From contig CAKPEG010000001.1 in assembly GCA_934149275.1 (NCBI GenBank), positions 62,001 to 126,000 on the forward strand: 64,000 nucleotides of DNA, given 5' to 3'. Positions 33,661-44,000 of this stretch are shown piece by piece. Every line of letters starts with the position of its first letter. Positions within the stretch are counted from its first letter, which is position 1. This DNA comes from an uncultured Clostridia bacterium. GTDB taxonomy: Bacteria; Bacillota; Clostridia; TANB77; CAG-508. The notes below the pieces were generated by a model. It saw only the letters and a program-made list of their open reading frames with translations. It made no database searches and was not told where the DNA came from. A program made the translations under genes and the position numbers.

Positions 33661-33699
33661 AAAACCCCAATAGATTTCAAAATCTATTGGGGTTTTTTT
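33661..33699 (+). terminator. Terminator of the VirD4-like gene
   Basis: AAAACCCCAATAGATTT pairs with AAATCTATTGGGGTTTT around a very short loop, followed by a run of T. This strong stem begins 17 bp after the stop codon. Confidence 0.9.
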
Positions 33700-33713
33700 G
33701 CATATAATATTAT

Positions 33714-33884
33714 AAAGAAAAAATACATATTAATTTTCTCACACCTTGCTGGCGCATTCCTCGAATTTTGAAAATAAAAATATTAAATTTTTATTTTCAA
33801 CCGGGTAGAATGCTTCAATCGAACTCGCTTCGCCCGTTTGGTCCCTACGCGGTGATTCAAAAATTTAATATGTATTTTTTCTTT
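33714..33884. mobile_element. MITE-like element with perfect 20-bp terminal inverted repeats
   Basis: AAAGAAAAAATACATATTAA (33714-33733) recurs as its exact complement at 33865-33884. Inside, TTGAAAATAAAAA pairs with TTTTTATTTTCAA, nested in a GCATTC/GAATGC pair, and the right half is unusually G+C-rich (CGAACTCGCTTCGCCCGTTTG). Total length 171 bp. It contains no convincing gene and no obvious target duplication. Confidence 0.6.
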
Positions 33885-33900
33885 TTACAATTAAACACAA

Positions 33901-34020
33901 ACGAATATTATATTTATTTTTGTGACGCGCAGCTTGAGAGTTTTTACCTAACCCTTTAAACAAAGTTTAATGGGTGGTAAAATCTCTTCAGCAAGGAACT
34001 AAAATAAATATAATATTCGT
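33901..34020. mobile_element. MITE-like element, copy 2 of the 27678 type
   Basis: ACGAATATTATATTTATTTT at 33901-33920 is exactly complementary to 34001-34020. The interior TTTTTACC/GGTAAAA stem, ACCC-TTTAAAC/GTTTAA-TGGGT hairpin, GTGACGCGCAG and CAGCAAGGAAC correspond in order to the reverse complement of the element at 27678-27800. It lies 16 bp from the previous element, between convergent genes. Confidence 0.65.
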
Positions 34021-34048
34021 TACTCACTAAACATATAAAATTTTTAAA

Positions 34049-36655
34049 TCAAATCCATTCTCCAAAAATCTTAATATAAATCTTCTTTGCAAACTGTGCA
34101 ACAACACAATACAAAAATGTAACCGTCAAAATAAGAACAATAAACTCAGTTGCAATAGGAACTAAACCAATCATCCTTCCCACAAAAGTAAATGGAATAA
34201 TCAATCCAATAACACTAAGCAACACAGAAGATACATACACCGCCCTATGTGCATTACTCTGTATAAATGGAATCTTCGCAGTTCTAATAATATGCATTCC
34301 AGCCAAGTTAGACACAATACTATAACTAAACCAAATCGTCTGGAACGTAGCAGCCTCCCTCACTCCAAGAACAAACCACAACGCAATAAACACTAAGATA
34401 TCAAAAGCTGAACTAATAGGTCCCATAAACAACATAAAATCTTTTAAACTTCTGATATCAAACTTCTTAGGTTTTTTTAAAGATTCTTTATCAACATTAT
34501 CAAAAGGCAATGTCATTTGTCCTATATCATAAAGCAATCCTTCAACAAGCAATTGAATTGGAGTCTCAGGTAAAAACGGTAACGCTATACTTGCAACAAC
34601 AACAGATAAAACCTCGCCAAAATTAAAACTTGTAGCTAACTTAATATATTTAAGCAAATTAGCAAACGTACGTCTTCCCTCGTCTACACCATCTAATAAA
34701 ACTTTCAAATCTTTTTCTAGCAAAATAATATCAGCAGACTCCTTAGCAATATCAACAGCAGTGTCAACAGAAACACCAACATCAGAATTTGAAAGTGATG
34801 GACTATCATTAATTCCATCTCCCATATATCCAACAACATTTCCCATGCCTTTCAAAATTCTAACAATTCTAGCTTTTTGAATTGGAGACAATTTAGCAAA
34901 AATATTATTCTTTCTAAGTAATCTTGCAACACCCATATCAGGCAATTTATCAATTTCTGAACCTTCAATAATATTTTGTGTATTAATTCCGACCTTACCA
35001 CAAATACATCTCGTAACATCAACATTATCACCAGTTAAAACAATAACCCTTACTCCAGCTTTATTTAACTTAGCAACAGATTCTTTAGCAGATTCCTTTG
35101 GTGGATCTAAGAAACCAATAAATCCTAAAAATATCATTTCATGTTCATCTTCAACAGAAAAACTTTCGTTTAAAATATCAAATTTCTTTTCACAAACACC
35201 AACAACTCTTAATCCATCTTTATTAAGCTTTTTACTTATAGATAAAACATTTTTTCTAATAGTATCAGTAATATTTATAAGTTTACCATCAATCTCAACC
35301 ATTGTACATATAGATAAAATTTCCTCAATCGCACCTTTAGTAATAAGTAAGCTCTTCTCTCCTTCTTTTGAAACAACAACAGACAATCTTCTTCTAGTAA
35401 AATCAAAAGGAATTTCATCAACTTTTTTATATTCACTATCTAAACTTTGTAATCCATTTTCATGAGCTCTATTAATAACAGCTTCATCAATATTACCTTT
35501 CAAACCAGTTTGGAAATTTGCATTCAAATATGCGTATTTCAAAATTTTATCACTAGTTTTTCCTGTAGCATCCAAATATTTTTCCAAAACAATTCTATCT
35601 TCTGTTAACGTTCCTGTTTTATCTGTACACAAAATATTCATTGCACCAAAATTTTGAATAGAATCTAATTTCTTAACAATCGTCTTTTTCTTAGACATTC
35701 TAACAGCACCTTTTGATAAACAAGAAGATAAAATAACAGGCAACAATAAAGGCGTTATAGTAATTGAAATTGCTACAGCAAATGTAAACGCAGTAACTAA
35801 ATCATGTTTCCACGCATTAAACAAAAATATAATCGGAATTATTAAAACCATAAAACGAATTAATAATTTACTTATATTCTCTATTCCCTTTTGGAAAGAT
35901 GTCTTTGGTTTGTTAGGAGAAACACTCTTAGCAATTTTTCCAAAATAAGTGCTATCTGCTACCTTTATAACAACACCCTTTGCACTACCAGAAATAACAT
36001 TTGTACCCATAAAGCAAATATTATCTAAATCTAATATACTATCTATTTCTTCTGTATTAGCAGTATTAACCTCTTTTTTTACAGAATCAGATTCTCCTGT
36101 TAATGAAGACTGACCAACATATAAGTCTTTTGACTCTATAACTCTAAGATCCGCAGGAATCATGCTTCCAGCAGATAAATAAACAATATCTCCAATTGTA
36201 ACTTCTTTTAATGGAACATCAACCTTTTGACCATCTCTAAGAACTGTAGTTGTTGTTTCAACAAGTTCTTTTAATTTTTGAGCCGCTTTATTTGACTTAT
36301 ATTCCTCTGTAAACTCAAGTAAAGTACTAACAATAACTAATATTACAATAACAATAATATTCGCAAAACTTGGATTCTCAGGCAAAAAAACATCTGTATA
36401 AAACAATATAAGAACAATTCCAAGTAAAATACTATTAAACGGACTAAATAAGCTCTGGTTGAAAAAATGATACCACTTCTTTGGTTTAGCCTGTTTGACT
36501 TCATTTTTTCCATATGCTCGAATATTTTCAGCAACCTGTTCCTCATTTAATCCGTTTTCATTAACATTATATTCTTTAATAAATTCATCTTTAGTTAATA
36601 AACATTGTTTTCCATACAATTTATTAACATCAACAACATCTTTTGTATTTTGCAA
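34049..36655 (-). CDS. mgtA: MgtA-type Mg2+-importing P-type ATPase
   Basis: An 868-residue P3B ATPase importing Mg2+. Visible parts: N-terminal cation ATPase domain (GLNEEQVAENIRAYGKNEV), actuator loop SLTGESD, phosphorylation site CTDKTGTLT (Asp near 345), TGDNVDVTR, GDGINDSPSL, and about ten transmembrane helices. The C-terminal LLYDIGQMTLPFDNVD matches the MgtA/MgtB sub-family rather than Ca2+ pumps. The start is TTG, preceded by AAGAAGGAAGGAAG. No leader peptide of the enteric type was found; the upstream gap holds a decayed repeat. Confidence 0.9.
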   Translation of the reverse strand: MQNTKDVVDVNKLYGKQCLLTKDEFIKEYNVNENGLNEEQVAENIRAYGKNEVKQAKPKKWYHFFNQSLFSPFNSILLGIVLILFYTDVFLPENPSFANIIVIVILVIVSTLLEFTEEYKSNKAAQKLKELVETTTTVLRDGQKVDVPLKEVTIGDIVYLSAGSMIPADLRVIESKDLYVGQSSLTGESDSVKKEVNTANTEEIDSILDLDNICFMGTNVISGSAKGVVIKVADSTYFGKIAKSVSPNKPKTSFQKGIENISKLLIRFMVLIIPIIFLFNAWKHDLVTAFTFAVAISITITPLLLPVILSSCLSKGAVRMSKKKTIVKKLDSIQNFGAMNILCTDKTGTLTEDRIVLEKYLDATGKTSDKILKYAYLNANFQTGLKGNIDEAVINRAHENGLQSLDSEYKKVDEIPFDFTRRRLSVVVSKEGEKSLLITKGAIEEILSICTMVEIDGKLINITDTIRKNVLSISKKLNKDGLRVVGVCEKKFDILNESFSVEDEHEMIFLGFIGFLDPPKESAKESVAKLNKAGVRVIVLTGDNVDVTRCICGKVGINTQNIIEGSEIDKLPDMGVARLLRKNNIFAKLSPIQKARIVRILKGMGNVVGYMGDGINDSPSLSNSDVGVSVDTAVDIAKESADIILLEKDLKVLLDGVDEGRRTFANLLKYIKLATSFNFGEVLSVVVASIALPFLPETPIQLLVEGLLYDIGQMTLPFDNVDKESLKKPKKFDIRSLKDFMLFMGPISSAFDILVFIALWFVLGVREAATFQTIWFSYSIVSNLAGMHIIRTAKIPFIQSNAHRAVYVSSVLLSVIGLIIPFTFVGRMIGLVPIATEFIVLILTVTFLYCVVAQFAKKIYIKIFGEWI

Positions 36656-36729
36656 TTTAGTCTTCCTTCCTTCCTTCTTAAAACATTAAAACAAATACGA
36701 AACTTTATACCACCTGTACTTATTATACT

Positions 36730-36800
36730 TATTTAAGTCCGCATCTTCGTTTGCACACAAAATTACCAAAGCAAATTTATATGCCTCGTTATTTTATATA
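36730..36800. repeat. Degenerate copy of the 147-bp dispersed element
   Basis: TAAGTCCGCATCTTCGTTTG, CACACAAAATT, CAAAGCAAATTT, TATGCCTCGTTATTTTATA and TAATAATAAAATC align in order with the middle and right parts of the complete element at 27877. Stems are broken by substitutions. It lies upstream of mgtA (36656-36914 holds no gene). Confidence 0.6.
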
Positions 36801-36914
36801 ATAATAAAATCATCTTTGAATATTTTACCCCATTCATTTCACTTCCAATCATATATTTTTAAAATTAGAATTTCTCATAACAATAGGTAAATCTAAATTA
36901 ATATTAAATCAAAA

Positions 36915-37856
36915 TCAGATCTTATAAATCAACGCAACAAAAAATCCTTCCATAGATTTTGAAGGTAAAATCTTTATAGCTTTGTTCACATCTTTATTTA
37001 ATCCTTGATTATCACCAGAGATAACATCCCTAATTTCAAGATTTATATCTTTTAATTTAATATCAAAATTGTTTAAAGCCCAATCCAAAACTCCTTCATT
37101 TTCATAACGATTGATAGTACAAGTTGAATACACCATAACACCACCATGTTTTAAAGCATTATAAGCACTTTCAAACAACTTTTTCTGAAGCTTAACCAAA
37201 TCATTAACAGTCTTTTCAGACCATCCACGATATGTCTGAACTTTTGTAGCAATAAATCGCCCCTCTCCACTGCATGGTGCATCTAATAAAACTTTATCAA
37301 ATTGTTCCGTATACTCATTTCCAAGTTTTTCACCTCTTCTATTAATAACCTCTACAATTTTAGCTTCTTGCATTTCAACATTATACTTCAGTCTTTCACA
37401 TCTAATTTTATCTAGTTCATTTGCAAGAATTTCACCATCATTCTCCATCAATGCAGCCATTTCAGTAGTTTTACTACCAGGCGCAGCTGTCATATCCAAA
37501 ATTTTCTCTCCCTTTTTAGGATTCAAAACAAGTGGTGGAACCATACTTGAAAGACTTTGAAAATATACATAACCTTTTTCATAAATATCTAACTTTTGAA
37601 TATCTTTCTCCTTGGCATTTTTAATAACCAAAGCATCTGTATACCATGGCACTCTTTCAAACTTTATATTTCTCTCTCTAAAATATTTCATTAAATCCTG
37701 AATATTATATTTAATAGTATTAACCCTTAATGTCAAAAATCTATCATCTGTCATACCAAGAAGAATTTTATCAACACTAACTGGCGAATACATTTCATAT
37801 AATTCATCTATAAACTTTTCTGGTAATCTTCTTTTAATCTCACTTACTGATATCAT
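36915..37856 (-). CDS. RsmF/NOL1-type RNA m5C methyltransferase
   Basis: A 313-residue S-adenosylmethionine-dependent enzyme of the NOL1/NOP2/Sun family. DMTAAPGSKT binds the cofactor, and the two active-site cysteines are in DAPCSGEG (near 193) and YSTCT (near 245). Length corresponds to RsmF-like proteins lacking the C-terminal RNA-binding extension. It follows a PH-domain gene by 11 bases. The target (rRNA or tRNA cytosine) cannot be stated. Confidence 0.9.
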   Translation of the reverse strand: MISVSEIKRRLPEKFIDELYEMYSPVSVDKILLGMTDDRFLTLRVNTIKYNIQDLMKYFRERNIKFERVPWYTDALVIKNAKEKDIQKLDIYEKGYVYFQSLSSMVPPLVLNPKKGEKILDMTAAPGSKTTEMAALMENDGEILANELDKIRCERLKYNVEMQEAKIVEVINRRGEKLGNEYTEQFDKVLLDAPCSGEGRFIATKVQTYRGWSEKTVNDLVKLQKKLFESAYNALKHGGVMVYSTCTINRYENEGVLDWALNNFDIKLKDINLEIRDVISGDNQGLNKDVNKAIKILPSKSMEGFFVALIYKI

Positions 37857-37867
37857 TTTTCCTCACT

Positions 37868-38254
37868 CTAATCATCAATATTGTCATCATCATCTTCTTC
37901 TGAAGCAAAATATTCTCTTCCTGAAACACGTTTTTTATCTCTTTCTTCTTCAACCATTTTAGAAATCATTTCTTTTACTTCAAAAGGTTTCTTAATATCC
38001 TTAATTTCAAACTCAGGTGTTGTCTTATCAGCAGAACAACAATGAATTGTACCTACACCAAAAATTCTTTGAAGTAAAGAACGCTTTAAAGTCAAATCCA
38101 TAATTCTATACAACTTAACTTCTTCCTGATTTATAGACAAAATTCCTGTATCAATCAATAACTTATCCTCAAGCAAAATATATTTCGTGAAAGATAGTGG
38201 CAAACCACAAAAAGGCCTTTTTCTATCTGTCCAAACTGTTCCTTTAATTTTCAT
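37868..38254 (-). CDS. Bacterial PH-domain-like protein
   Basis: A 128-residue protein; the segment YILLEDKLLIDTGILSINQEEVKLYRIMDLTLKRSLLQRIFGVGTIHCCSADKT (about residues 24-77) resembles the bPH2 (YdbS/YdbT-like) domain. There is no transmembrane helix, and the C-terminal 25 residues are very acidic (EEDDDDNIDD). I use the Met of MKIKGTVW as start since AAAAGGGG precedes it. It is between the FAD dehydrogenase and the methyltransferase in one transcription unit. Function unknown. Confidence 0.72.
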   Translation of the reverse strand: MKIKGTVWTDRKRPFCGLPLSFTKYILLEDKLLIDTGILSINQEEVKLYRIMDLTLKRSLLQRIFGVGTIHCCSADKTTPEFEIKDIKKPFEVKEMISKMVEEERDKKRVSGREYFASEEDDDDNIDD

Positions 38255-38302
38255 ATAAATACCCCTTTTCAATTTTATTACTTATTTAGTATACCAAATA
38301 AC

Positions 38303-39868
38303 TTATTCCTGTTCAAGAATTGCAATAGCACATTTTATTCCATCAACAGCCGCAGACATAATTCCACCAGCGTATCCAGGACCTTCACCACAAGGATACA
38401 ACCCTTTAACTGTCTCTGATTGCAAACTATCATCTCTCACAATTTTAACAGGAGAAGAACTTCTAGTTTCAACACCAGTCATTATCGCATCATCATCTGC
38501 AAAACCTTTTAACTTATTATCAAAATATTTTATTCCTTCTTTCAAAGTATCTGAAACAAAAGAAGGTAAAATGTCATTTAAATTAGCAAACGTTACACCT
38601 GGCATATATGTCGGCTTTATCTTTCCTATTTTCTCTGTTTTCTTATTTTCTAAAAAATCACCTACTCTTTGAATTGGAGCATAATAATTACTTCCACCAA
38701 GTACAAAAGCTTTTTTCTCTAAATCTTTTTGAAATTCCAATCCAGCCAATGGATTATCACCGTCAAAATCATTTGGAGTAACATTAACTAAAACTGCACT
38801 ATTAGCATTTTCTCCATCACGCGCAAACCTGCTCATTCCATTTGTAACAATAGTACCTTCTTCGCTTGATGAAGCCATAACATATCCACCTGGACACATA
38901 CAAAAAGTATAACAAGACCTACCCGTATCATTGTTATGATATGCAAGCTTATATTCAGCCACAGGTAATTTTAGCTTTGATTTATTTCCATACTGCGCCT
39001 CATTAATCATACTTTGCTTATGTTCAATTCTAACTCCAACTGAAAAATTTTTACGCTCCATTTTTAACTTCTTAGAATATAATACTTCAAATGTATCTCT
39101 CGCACTATGACCAATTGCCAATACCGCTGTATCAGTTTCTATTTCACGTTTATCCGTTATAATCTTCTTCACTCTATTTTCTTCAAAATCAAAATCTATA
39201 ACTTTTTCCTCAAATAAAAACTCTCCGCCATTATCCAAAATATAATTTCTAATATTAGAAATTATTTTTACTAAATTATCTGTTCCAATATGAGGTTTAT
39301 TAACATATTTAATTTGTTCAGGTGCACCAAATTTAACAAACTCCTCAAGCACATTTCTACAATAAATACTATGTATTCCAGAAGTAAGTTTTCCATCCGA
39401 AAAAGTTCCTGCACCACCTTCACCAAATTGAATATTAGATCTCACATTTAACTTACCACCATTAATAAAATCATCGACATCTTTTTTTCTATCTCCAACA
39501 CGTTTTCCTTGTTCAATAATAATTGGCTTAATGCCATTATTAACTAAAACAAGTCCTGCAAACAAACCAGCAGGACCAGCACCAATAATTACTGGTCGTA
39601 AATCACTTTTTCTTTTTACTTGAACATCTATATCATAAACTTCTTTATCAACTTGCTTTACCTTTGGATATTTCTTTTCATTCTTCACTTTAACATCAAT
39701 TGTATAGTTATAAAAAATATCACTTTTGTTCCTAGCATCAACTGATTTTTTAAAAATACTATATTCATTTACTTCACTAAAATCGATTTTATATTTCTTG
39801 CAAGCAACCTTTGCAACATCTATATCCTCTAAATCTTCTCGAATCTTTATATTTTCCAATCTAAGCAT
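38303..39868 (-). CDS. FAD-dependent dehydrogenase (COG2509 type)
   Basis: A 521-residue flavoprotein. The N-terminal domain of about 85 residues precedes a Rossmann dinucleotide site (IIGAGPAGLFAG, near 95), FGEGGAGTFSDGKL, the PHIGTDNL segment, and a GLYPCGEGPGYAGGIMSAA motif near the C-terminus. These mark the widespread but uncharacterised dehydrogenase family related to HI0933/BaiN-type proteins. A consensus promoter lies at 39931-39903. Substrate unknown. Confidence 0.88.
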   Translation of the reverse strand: MLRLENIKIREDLEDIDVAKVACKKYKIDFSEVNEYSIFKKSVDARNKSDIFYNYTIDVKVKNEKKYPKVKQVDKEVYDIDVQVKRKSDLRPVIIGAGPAGLFAGLVLVNNGIKPIIIEQGKRVGDRKKDVDDFINGGKLNVRSNIQFGEGGAGTFSDGKLTSGIHSIYCRNVLEEFVKFGAPEQIKYVNKPHIGTDNLVKIISNIRNYILDNGGEFLFEEKVIDFDFEENRVKKIITDKREIETDTAVLAIGHSARDTFEVLYSKKLKMERKNFSVGVRIEHKQSMINEAQYGNKSKLKLPVAEYKLAYHNNDTGRSCYTFCMCPGGYVMASSSEEGTIVTNGMSRFARDGENANSAVLVNVTPNDFDGDNPLAGLEFQKDLEKKAFVLGGSNYYAPIQRVGDFLENKKTEKIGKIKPTYMPGVTFANLNDILPSFVSDTLKEGIKYFDNKLKGFADDDAIMTGVETRSSSPVKIVRDDSLQSETVKGLYPCGEGPGYAGGIMSAAVDGIKCAIAILEQE

Positions 39869-39902
39869 AAAATATCTCCATTTTCATTCAACTATCATAT
39901 AA

Positions 39903-39931
39903 GTTATATCATACACCTTCTGTTTTCTCAA
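39903..39931 (-). promoter_or_regulatory. Sigma-A promoter of the FAD dehydrogenase operon
   Basis: TTGAGA (39931-39926), 17-bp spacer, TATAAC (39908-39903), about 35 bp before the start codon. Confidence 0.6.
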
Positions 39932-40013
39932 TATTTTTAGTTAAAAACTCGTAATTCATATCACATTTTATGTAATTCTTCAACTTTTTACAAATTTTGC
40001 ATTTTTCCCTCAC

Positions 40014-40043
40014 TTGACAAGAAATAAAACCATTTGATATAAT
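40014..40043 (+). promoter_or_regulatory. Consensus sigma-A promoter for a 56-residue ORF
   Basis: TTGACA (40014-40019) and TATAAT (40038-40043), both perfect, with an 18-bp spacer, 70 bp upstream of a short plus-strand ORF. Confidence 0.8.
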
Positions 40044-40113
40044 TTTCATATATATGAATTATTACTACAAAGGAATATTAATTAACGAACGATAAAATTA
40101 GGAAGTGATTCAA

Positions 40114-40284
40114 ATGAAAAAATCAGATTTTTATATGAATGATGGTGTTACTGTCTTAGCTTTGACAATTAGACATGAGCAAAGACTTTTAGTTATAAAT
40201 AATGCAATAAAAGCAACTCGTAGAATTTCGCTAAAATCTATATTTTCTGCGATTGCACTTACTATATTAAATTTATTTATATAA
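40114..40284 (+). CDS. Small protein of 56 residues with C-terminal hydrophobic segment
   Basis: ATG is preceded by AGGAAGTGATTCAA, and the ORF ends at 40284. The product starts MKKSDFYMNDGVTVLAL, has a basic middle (NNAIKATRRISLKS) and ends in a hydrophobic stretch that could enter the membrane (IFSAIALTILNLFI). It has its own perfect promoter and a good terminator, which argues for a real gene despite its size. No family recognised. Confidence 0.6.
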   Translation: MKKSDFYMNDGVTVLALTIRHEQRLLVINNAIKATRRISLKSIFSAIALTILNLFI

Positions 40285-40302
40285 AATACCAATTAAAAAA
40301 GA

Positions 40303-40342
40303 GTAAGCCGATAAGGGAATTAATCCCTTACCGGCTTTTTGT
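40303..40342. terminator. Bidirectional terminator
   Basis: AAGCCG-A-TAAGGGA and TCCCTTA-C-CGGCTT pair with one mismatch around a short loop. On the plus strand TTTTT follows; on the minus strand ACTCTTTTTT follows. It ends both the 56-residue ORF and the convergent orphan gene. Confidence 0.82.
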
Positions 40343-40350
40343 GATTCTAC

Positions 40351-40851
40351 CTATCTAACCCATCTTTCCATTGGAAGAAAAGTACCATACTTTCCGTATC
40401 TCAACCACCCTATTGGGTTTCTTACTGATACACAGATTCCTTTGAATCTGGTACATTCCTCATCTGTCTGATACGTCTTTGCACACACATACTCTGGAAA
40501 ATAAACAACATCGTTATCATAATCCATCTGTTGTACAAAACTTGCACTCTGTAATCTGCCAGCATCAAGCATTCTAACTGCATCATATAATCCATGAGTG
40601 CAATCACAATCCTGAATAAAATTTCGCAATACAACAATTTTATTCTGTTTCTGCTGCATTAAAATTACCACGGGTTCCTTTCTGTCGTTAATCTCTGCAG
40701 TTGACGCAAATTTAATTGCATCGTCTTTTTCTCCAAGGATTTCCAGGTTACTGCCATCCACAGTATACTGTTCACGGTCATTAATTCTATTGATTAACCG
40801 CTCTAACCATTCTTCTGCTGTGGACAATGTTGTTGTTTTAATTTCTGTCAT
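40351..40851 (-). CDS. Orphan 166-residue protein, G+C-richer than neighbours
   Basis: A soluble protein without signal peptide or transmembrane helix and of no family that I know. It begins MTEIKTTTLSTAEEWLERLINR, has clustered cysteines (IQDCDCTHG, YVCAKTYQTDEECTRFKGICVSV) in the second half and ends in KYGTFLPMERWVR. GAGGG lies seven bases before the chosen ATG; the reading from 40872 has no site. Codon use is clearly richer in G and C than in flanking genes, which suggests recent acquisition. It stands alone, with the shared terminator at its 3' side. Confidence 0.7.
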   Translation of the reverse strand: MTEIKTTTLSTAEEWLERLINRINDREQYTVDGSNLEILGEKDDAIKFASTAEINDRKEPVVILMQQKQNKIVVLRNFIQDCDCTHGLYDAVRMLDAGRLQSASFVQQMDYDNDVVYFPEYVCAKTYQTDEECTRFKGICVSVRNPIGWLRYGKYGTFLPMERWVR

Positions 40852-40947
40852 ATGAATCCCTCTTTCTGCCATAATAACGGCCTCTTTTGAATTTATAAAA
40901 TTGCTACATAAACATTATACTACTTTTTTACAATTTTTTCAAATTTA

Positions 40948-40981
40948 TAAAAAACAAGAGCAGAATTGAAATTCCACTCTC
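40948..40981 (-). terminator. Terminator of the sortase/giant-protein operon
   Basis: AGAGTGGAATT pairs with AATTCTGCTCT on the minus strand (two G-U pairs), followed by TGTTTTTT, about 20 bp after the stop of the giant gene. Confidence 0.75.
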
Positions 40982-41002
40982 GTCTTTATTTCATTTATGA
41001 AA

Positions 41003-44000
41003 TTATTTCTTATCAACTGTATATGCAATGTATAGTTCTTTTTCTAATGTTTTATCATTCTTAATTTTGAATGTAAATCCTACACCGGGAGTATAACTTA
41101 ATTCATCTCCTGTTCCAAGAGAATATGCTCCGTTTTTTAGAGTATCGATATTTATAGTAAAAGATGTTTCACCAATACTTAATACTACATCTCCTTTAAC
41201 AGTTGCTGTTTCAGAAATTTGTAATTCTGTAGGTTTATTTGTAACTATAGCAGTATCATGTGTTGTTGAAGAATCCTTTAAAATTGTATCAAACTTATCA
41301 GAAAGATTTTTAGTCGTAGCTGTTGTATCTGCTCCATCCGCTACTGGGAAATATCCAGACTTTCCAATTGTTTTTAATACAAACTTAGCCAAATCTCTTT
41401 CACTATAATAATGATAATATTCTTTAGTAGGCCATCCACCATTCCAAACATCTTTATCTTTAACGCCTGTAAATGGAACAACACTATTCATAGCTTGATG
41501 TGTAGCATCAGTACAATTATATGGATTATTGCATTTAGTTACATAAGCGCATTTCTCAGATAATCCGACATTCTTGTTTCCAGGTCTAGGTATTGTTTCA
41601 GTTCCTAATCCTATTGAATAAATCATATCAGCATGTGCTTTAACCTTGGTAGCTGACTCTATAATATTTTCTACACTATCATCTTGATATATTGGATACT
41701 TATTTGCATCTGCCCAACCTTTTTCAACAAGTCCAGCTCTACTAGCTTCAGGTGTTGTTGGAGCACCATCTGATAAGAATATAACAACTTTCTTCTTATT
41801 GATTAATTTGCCTCCTGTAAGTAACGTATCAGTTGCTTTTAATCCAGCATTAATATTTGTACCTTCTATTGATTGTAAATCATCTATTCTTGCAAGTGCA
41901 TCTTCTCTAGCAGTATATTTGTATATTGGTGAAGTTGTTGCCTTTTTACTATATGCAATAATTGTAACCGTAGAATCTGTTGCAACTCCTTTTGGGAATA
42001 CTTTATTTACCAATGCTTTTGCAGCAGTTTTAAGTGCATCTAATCTTCCAATGTTATTCTCTGTCATACTTGTTGAAACATCAAGCACTAAAACTAAATC
42101 CATAGATTTTGTAACTTCAGCTGTAGCTGCAATACTTATTTTCTTAACAACATCAACAGTAGCTGATTTTTCAATACCATTAATTGTTGCCGTATTTACA
42201 ATATTCTTATCAATATCAGTTTCAATTACTCTAACTCTAAATGTTAATGTTAATTTTGCACCAGCTTTTAAAGTTCCATCATATGATATTGTTCCATCGT
42301 TATAAGTTCCATTTCCTACAGTTGTTCCATTAACTTTAACAACTATTGGGTTAGCTTTTCCATCAAGTGGATTGCTATATTCAACACCAGCTGGTAATGG
42401 ATCAATAATATTTACTTTTCCATCACTATCTGATTTATTTTCAGCAGTAATAGTATATTCTATAATATCACCATATTCTGCTTTTCCATCTTTTTCATCA
42501 TTTATAACCGTAGCTGTCTTATCTGACTCAATCATAATCTTAACATTATTTGTAACTTTATTTGTAGTCTTTTCTGAAGAACCTTCTGGTGTATACTTAG
42601 CAGTATTTTCAACTACATAAGATAACTCTGATTCATTTAAAATTCTTGTCTTAGCTTCAATTGTAATAATTACTTGGTTTCCGCTATTCTTCTTTAATAA
42701 TCCAGACCATTCAAGTTTTCCAGTTTCTTTGTTGTAAGTAACGGCTGTTGATGCATCTGTTCCATTAGTTCTAATTGCACCTGTAACAGTTACATCAGTT
42801 AATTTACTAATGTCTATATCATCTGTAATAGTTACATTTGAATCTTCATCACCTGTGTTAGTTCCAACAAGTACATATTTTAATGTTGAACGAACATCTA
42901 CTGTTTCTCCATTAATATCTTTATTTTCTGTATTTAATACTTGTTTTGTAACACTGATATTTGGTTTTACAACCTCATATGTTTTGTCATCAGTTGTAGT
43001 TGTTGTATCTACTGTAACTTGGTTAGCTTCGATTGTTGCCTTTGTAACATTTTCACCTAAAGTATCTACTGAAACTTCAAATGTAATTGTTAATGTGTGT
43101 CCAGCTTCTAATCTATAACCATTTAATGAAATTGTTCTCTTATCTGTGCCTACAGTAATACCTTGAATATCATTTCCATTGTCTTTAGCTCTTATTGTAT
43201 TTTCAACTAATGATACTCCTGGTTTTAATGTATCAGATACATTAATATTTTTGTATTCAGTTCCACTATTTGAAACTGTAATTGTATATTTAATTTTGTC
43301 TCCTTCGTGCACTGTTGTACCACTTGTTTGACCTTTACCACATTCAGAAATTACACTAGTCTTTGTAGTATTGATAATTGGTTTCTTAACATCTGTAGGT
43401 GGATTTGGATCCTCTCTATCAACTCCATTTACATTTACTGTATTTGCAGTAAGTGTTGCTGAAGTTGCTGGAACTTCTTTTCCATTTACTATTGTTGTTC
43501 CTAAATTATCTATAGTTACTCTAAATGTAATTGTTAATGTTGCTCCTGCTGCTAATGAGTAATCATTCAATGAAATTGATTTCTTATCATTTGCAACTAT
43601 TACATTTGCGTCCGCTATACTTGTGCTTAATGAACCATCTTTAAATGTCATTTTTGATGGTAATGAATCATTCATATTTACAATTCCAGCAACCTTTCCA
43701 TTATTAGAAATTGTAATTGTATATTCGATTTCATCACCTTCGTGAACTGTTGTAACCTTAGTTGCTCCTTCTGAGTCAATCATACCATATTGACCACATA
43801 CAGCAACTCTTGATGTCTTGTTAGCTGATATTTGTGGTTTTCCGACCTTATCAGTAACTTCAGAAGATGGGTTACCATTATCTATTGTAGCTTTATTTGT
43901 TATAGATTTGTCTACACCTTCTGTAAATTCTTTTGCTTTAACTTGTATTTTTAATTCTCTAGATTTTCCTACTCCTAAATCTTTTACTGTCCATTTAATT

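Noticed and set aside
33768..33959. Plus-strand frame of 63 codons across the two MITE-like elements
   Set aside because: It spans two unrelated inverted-repeat elements and has no ribosome site.
33714..34020. tRNA gene or integron attC site in the G+C-rich parts of the MITE-like elements
   Set aside because: No cloverleaf or T-loop consensus, and no GTTRRRY/RYYYAAC ends; the terminal inverted repeats explain the structure better.
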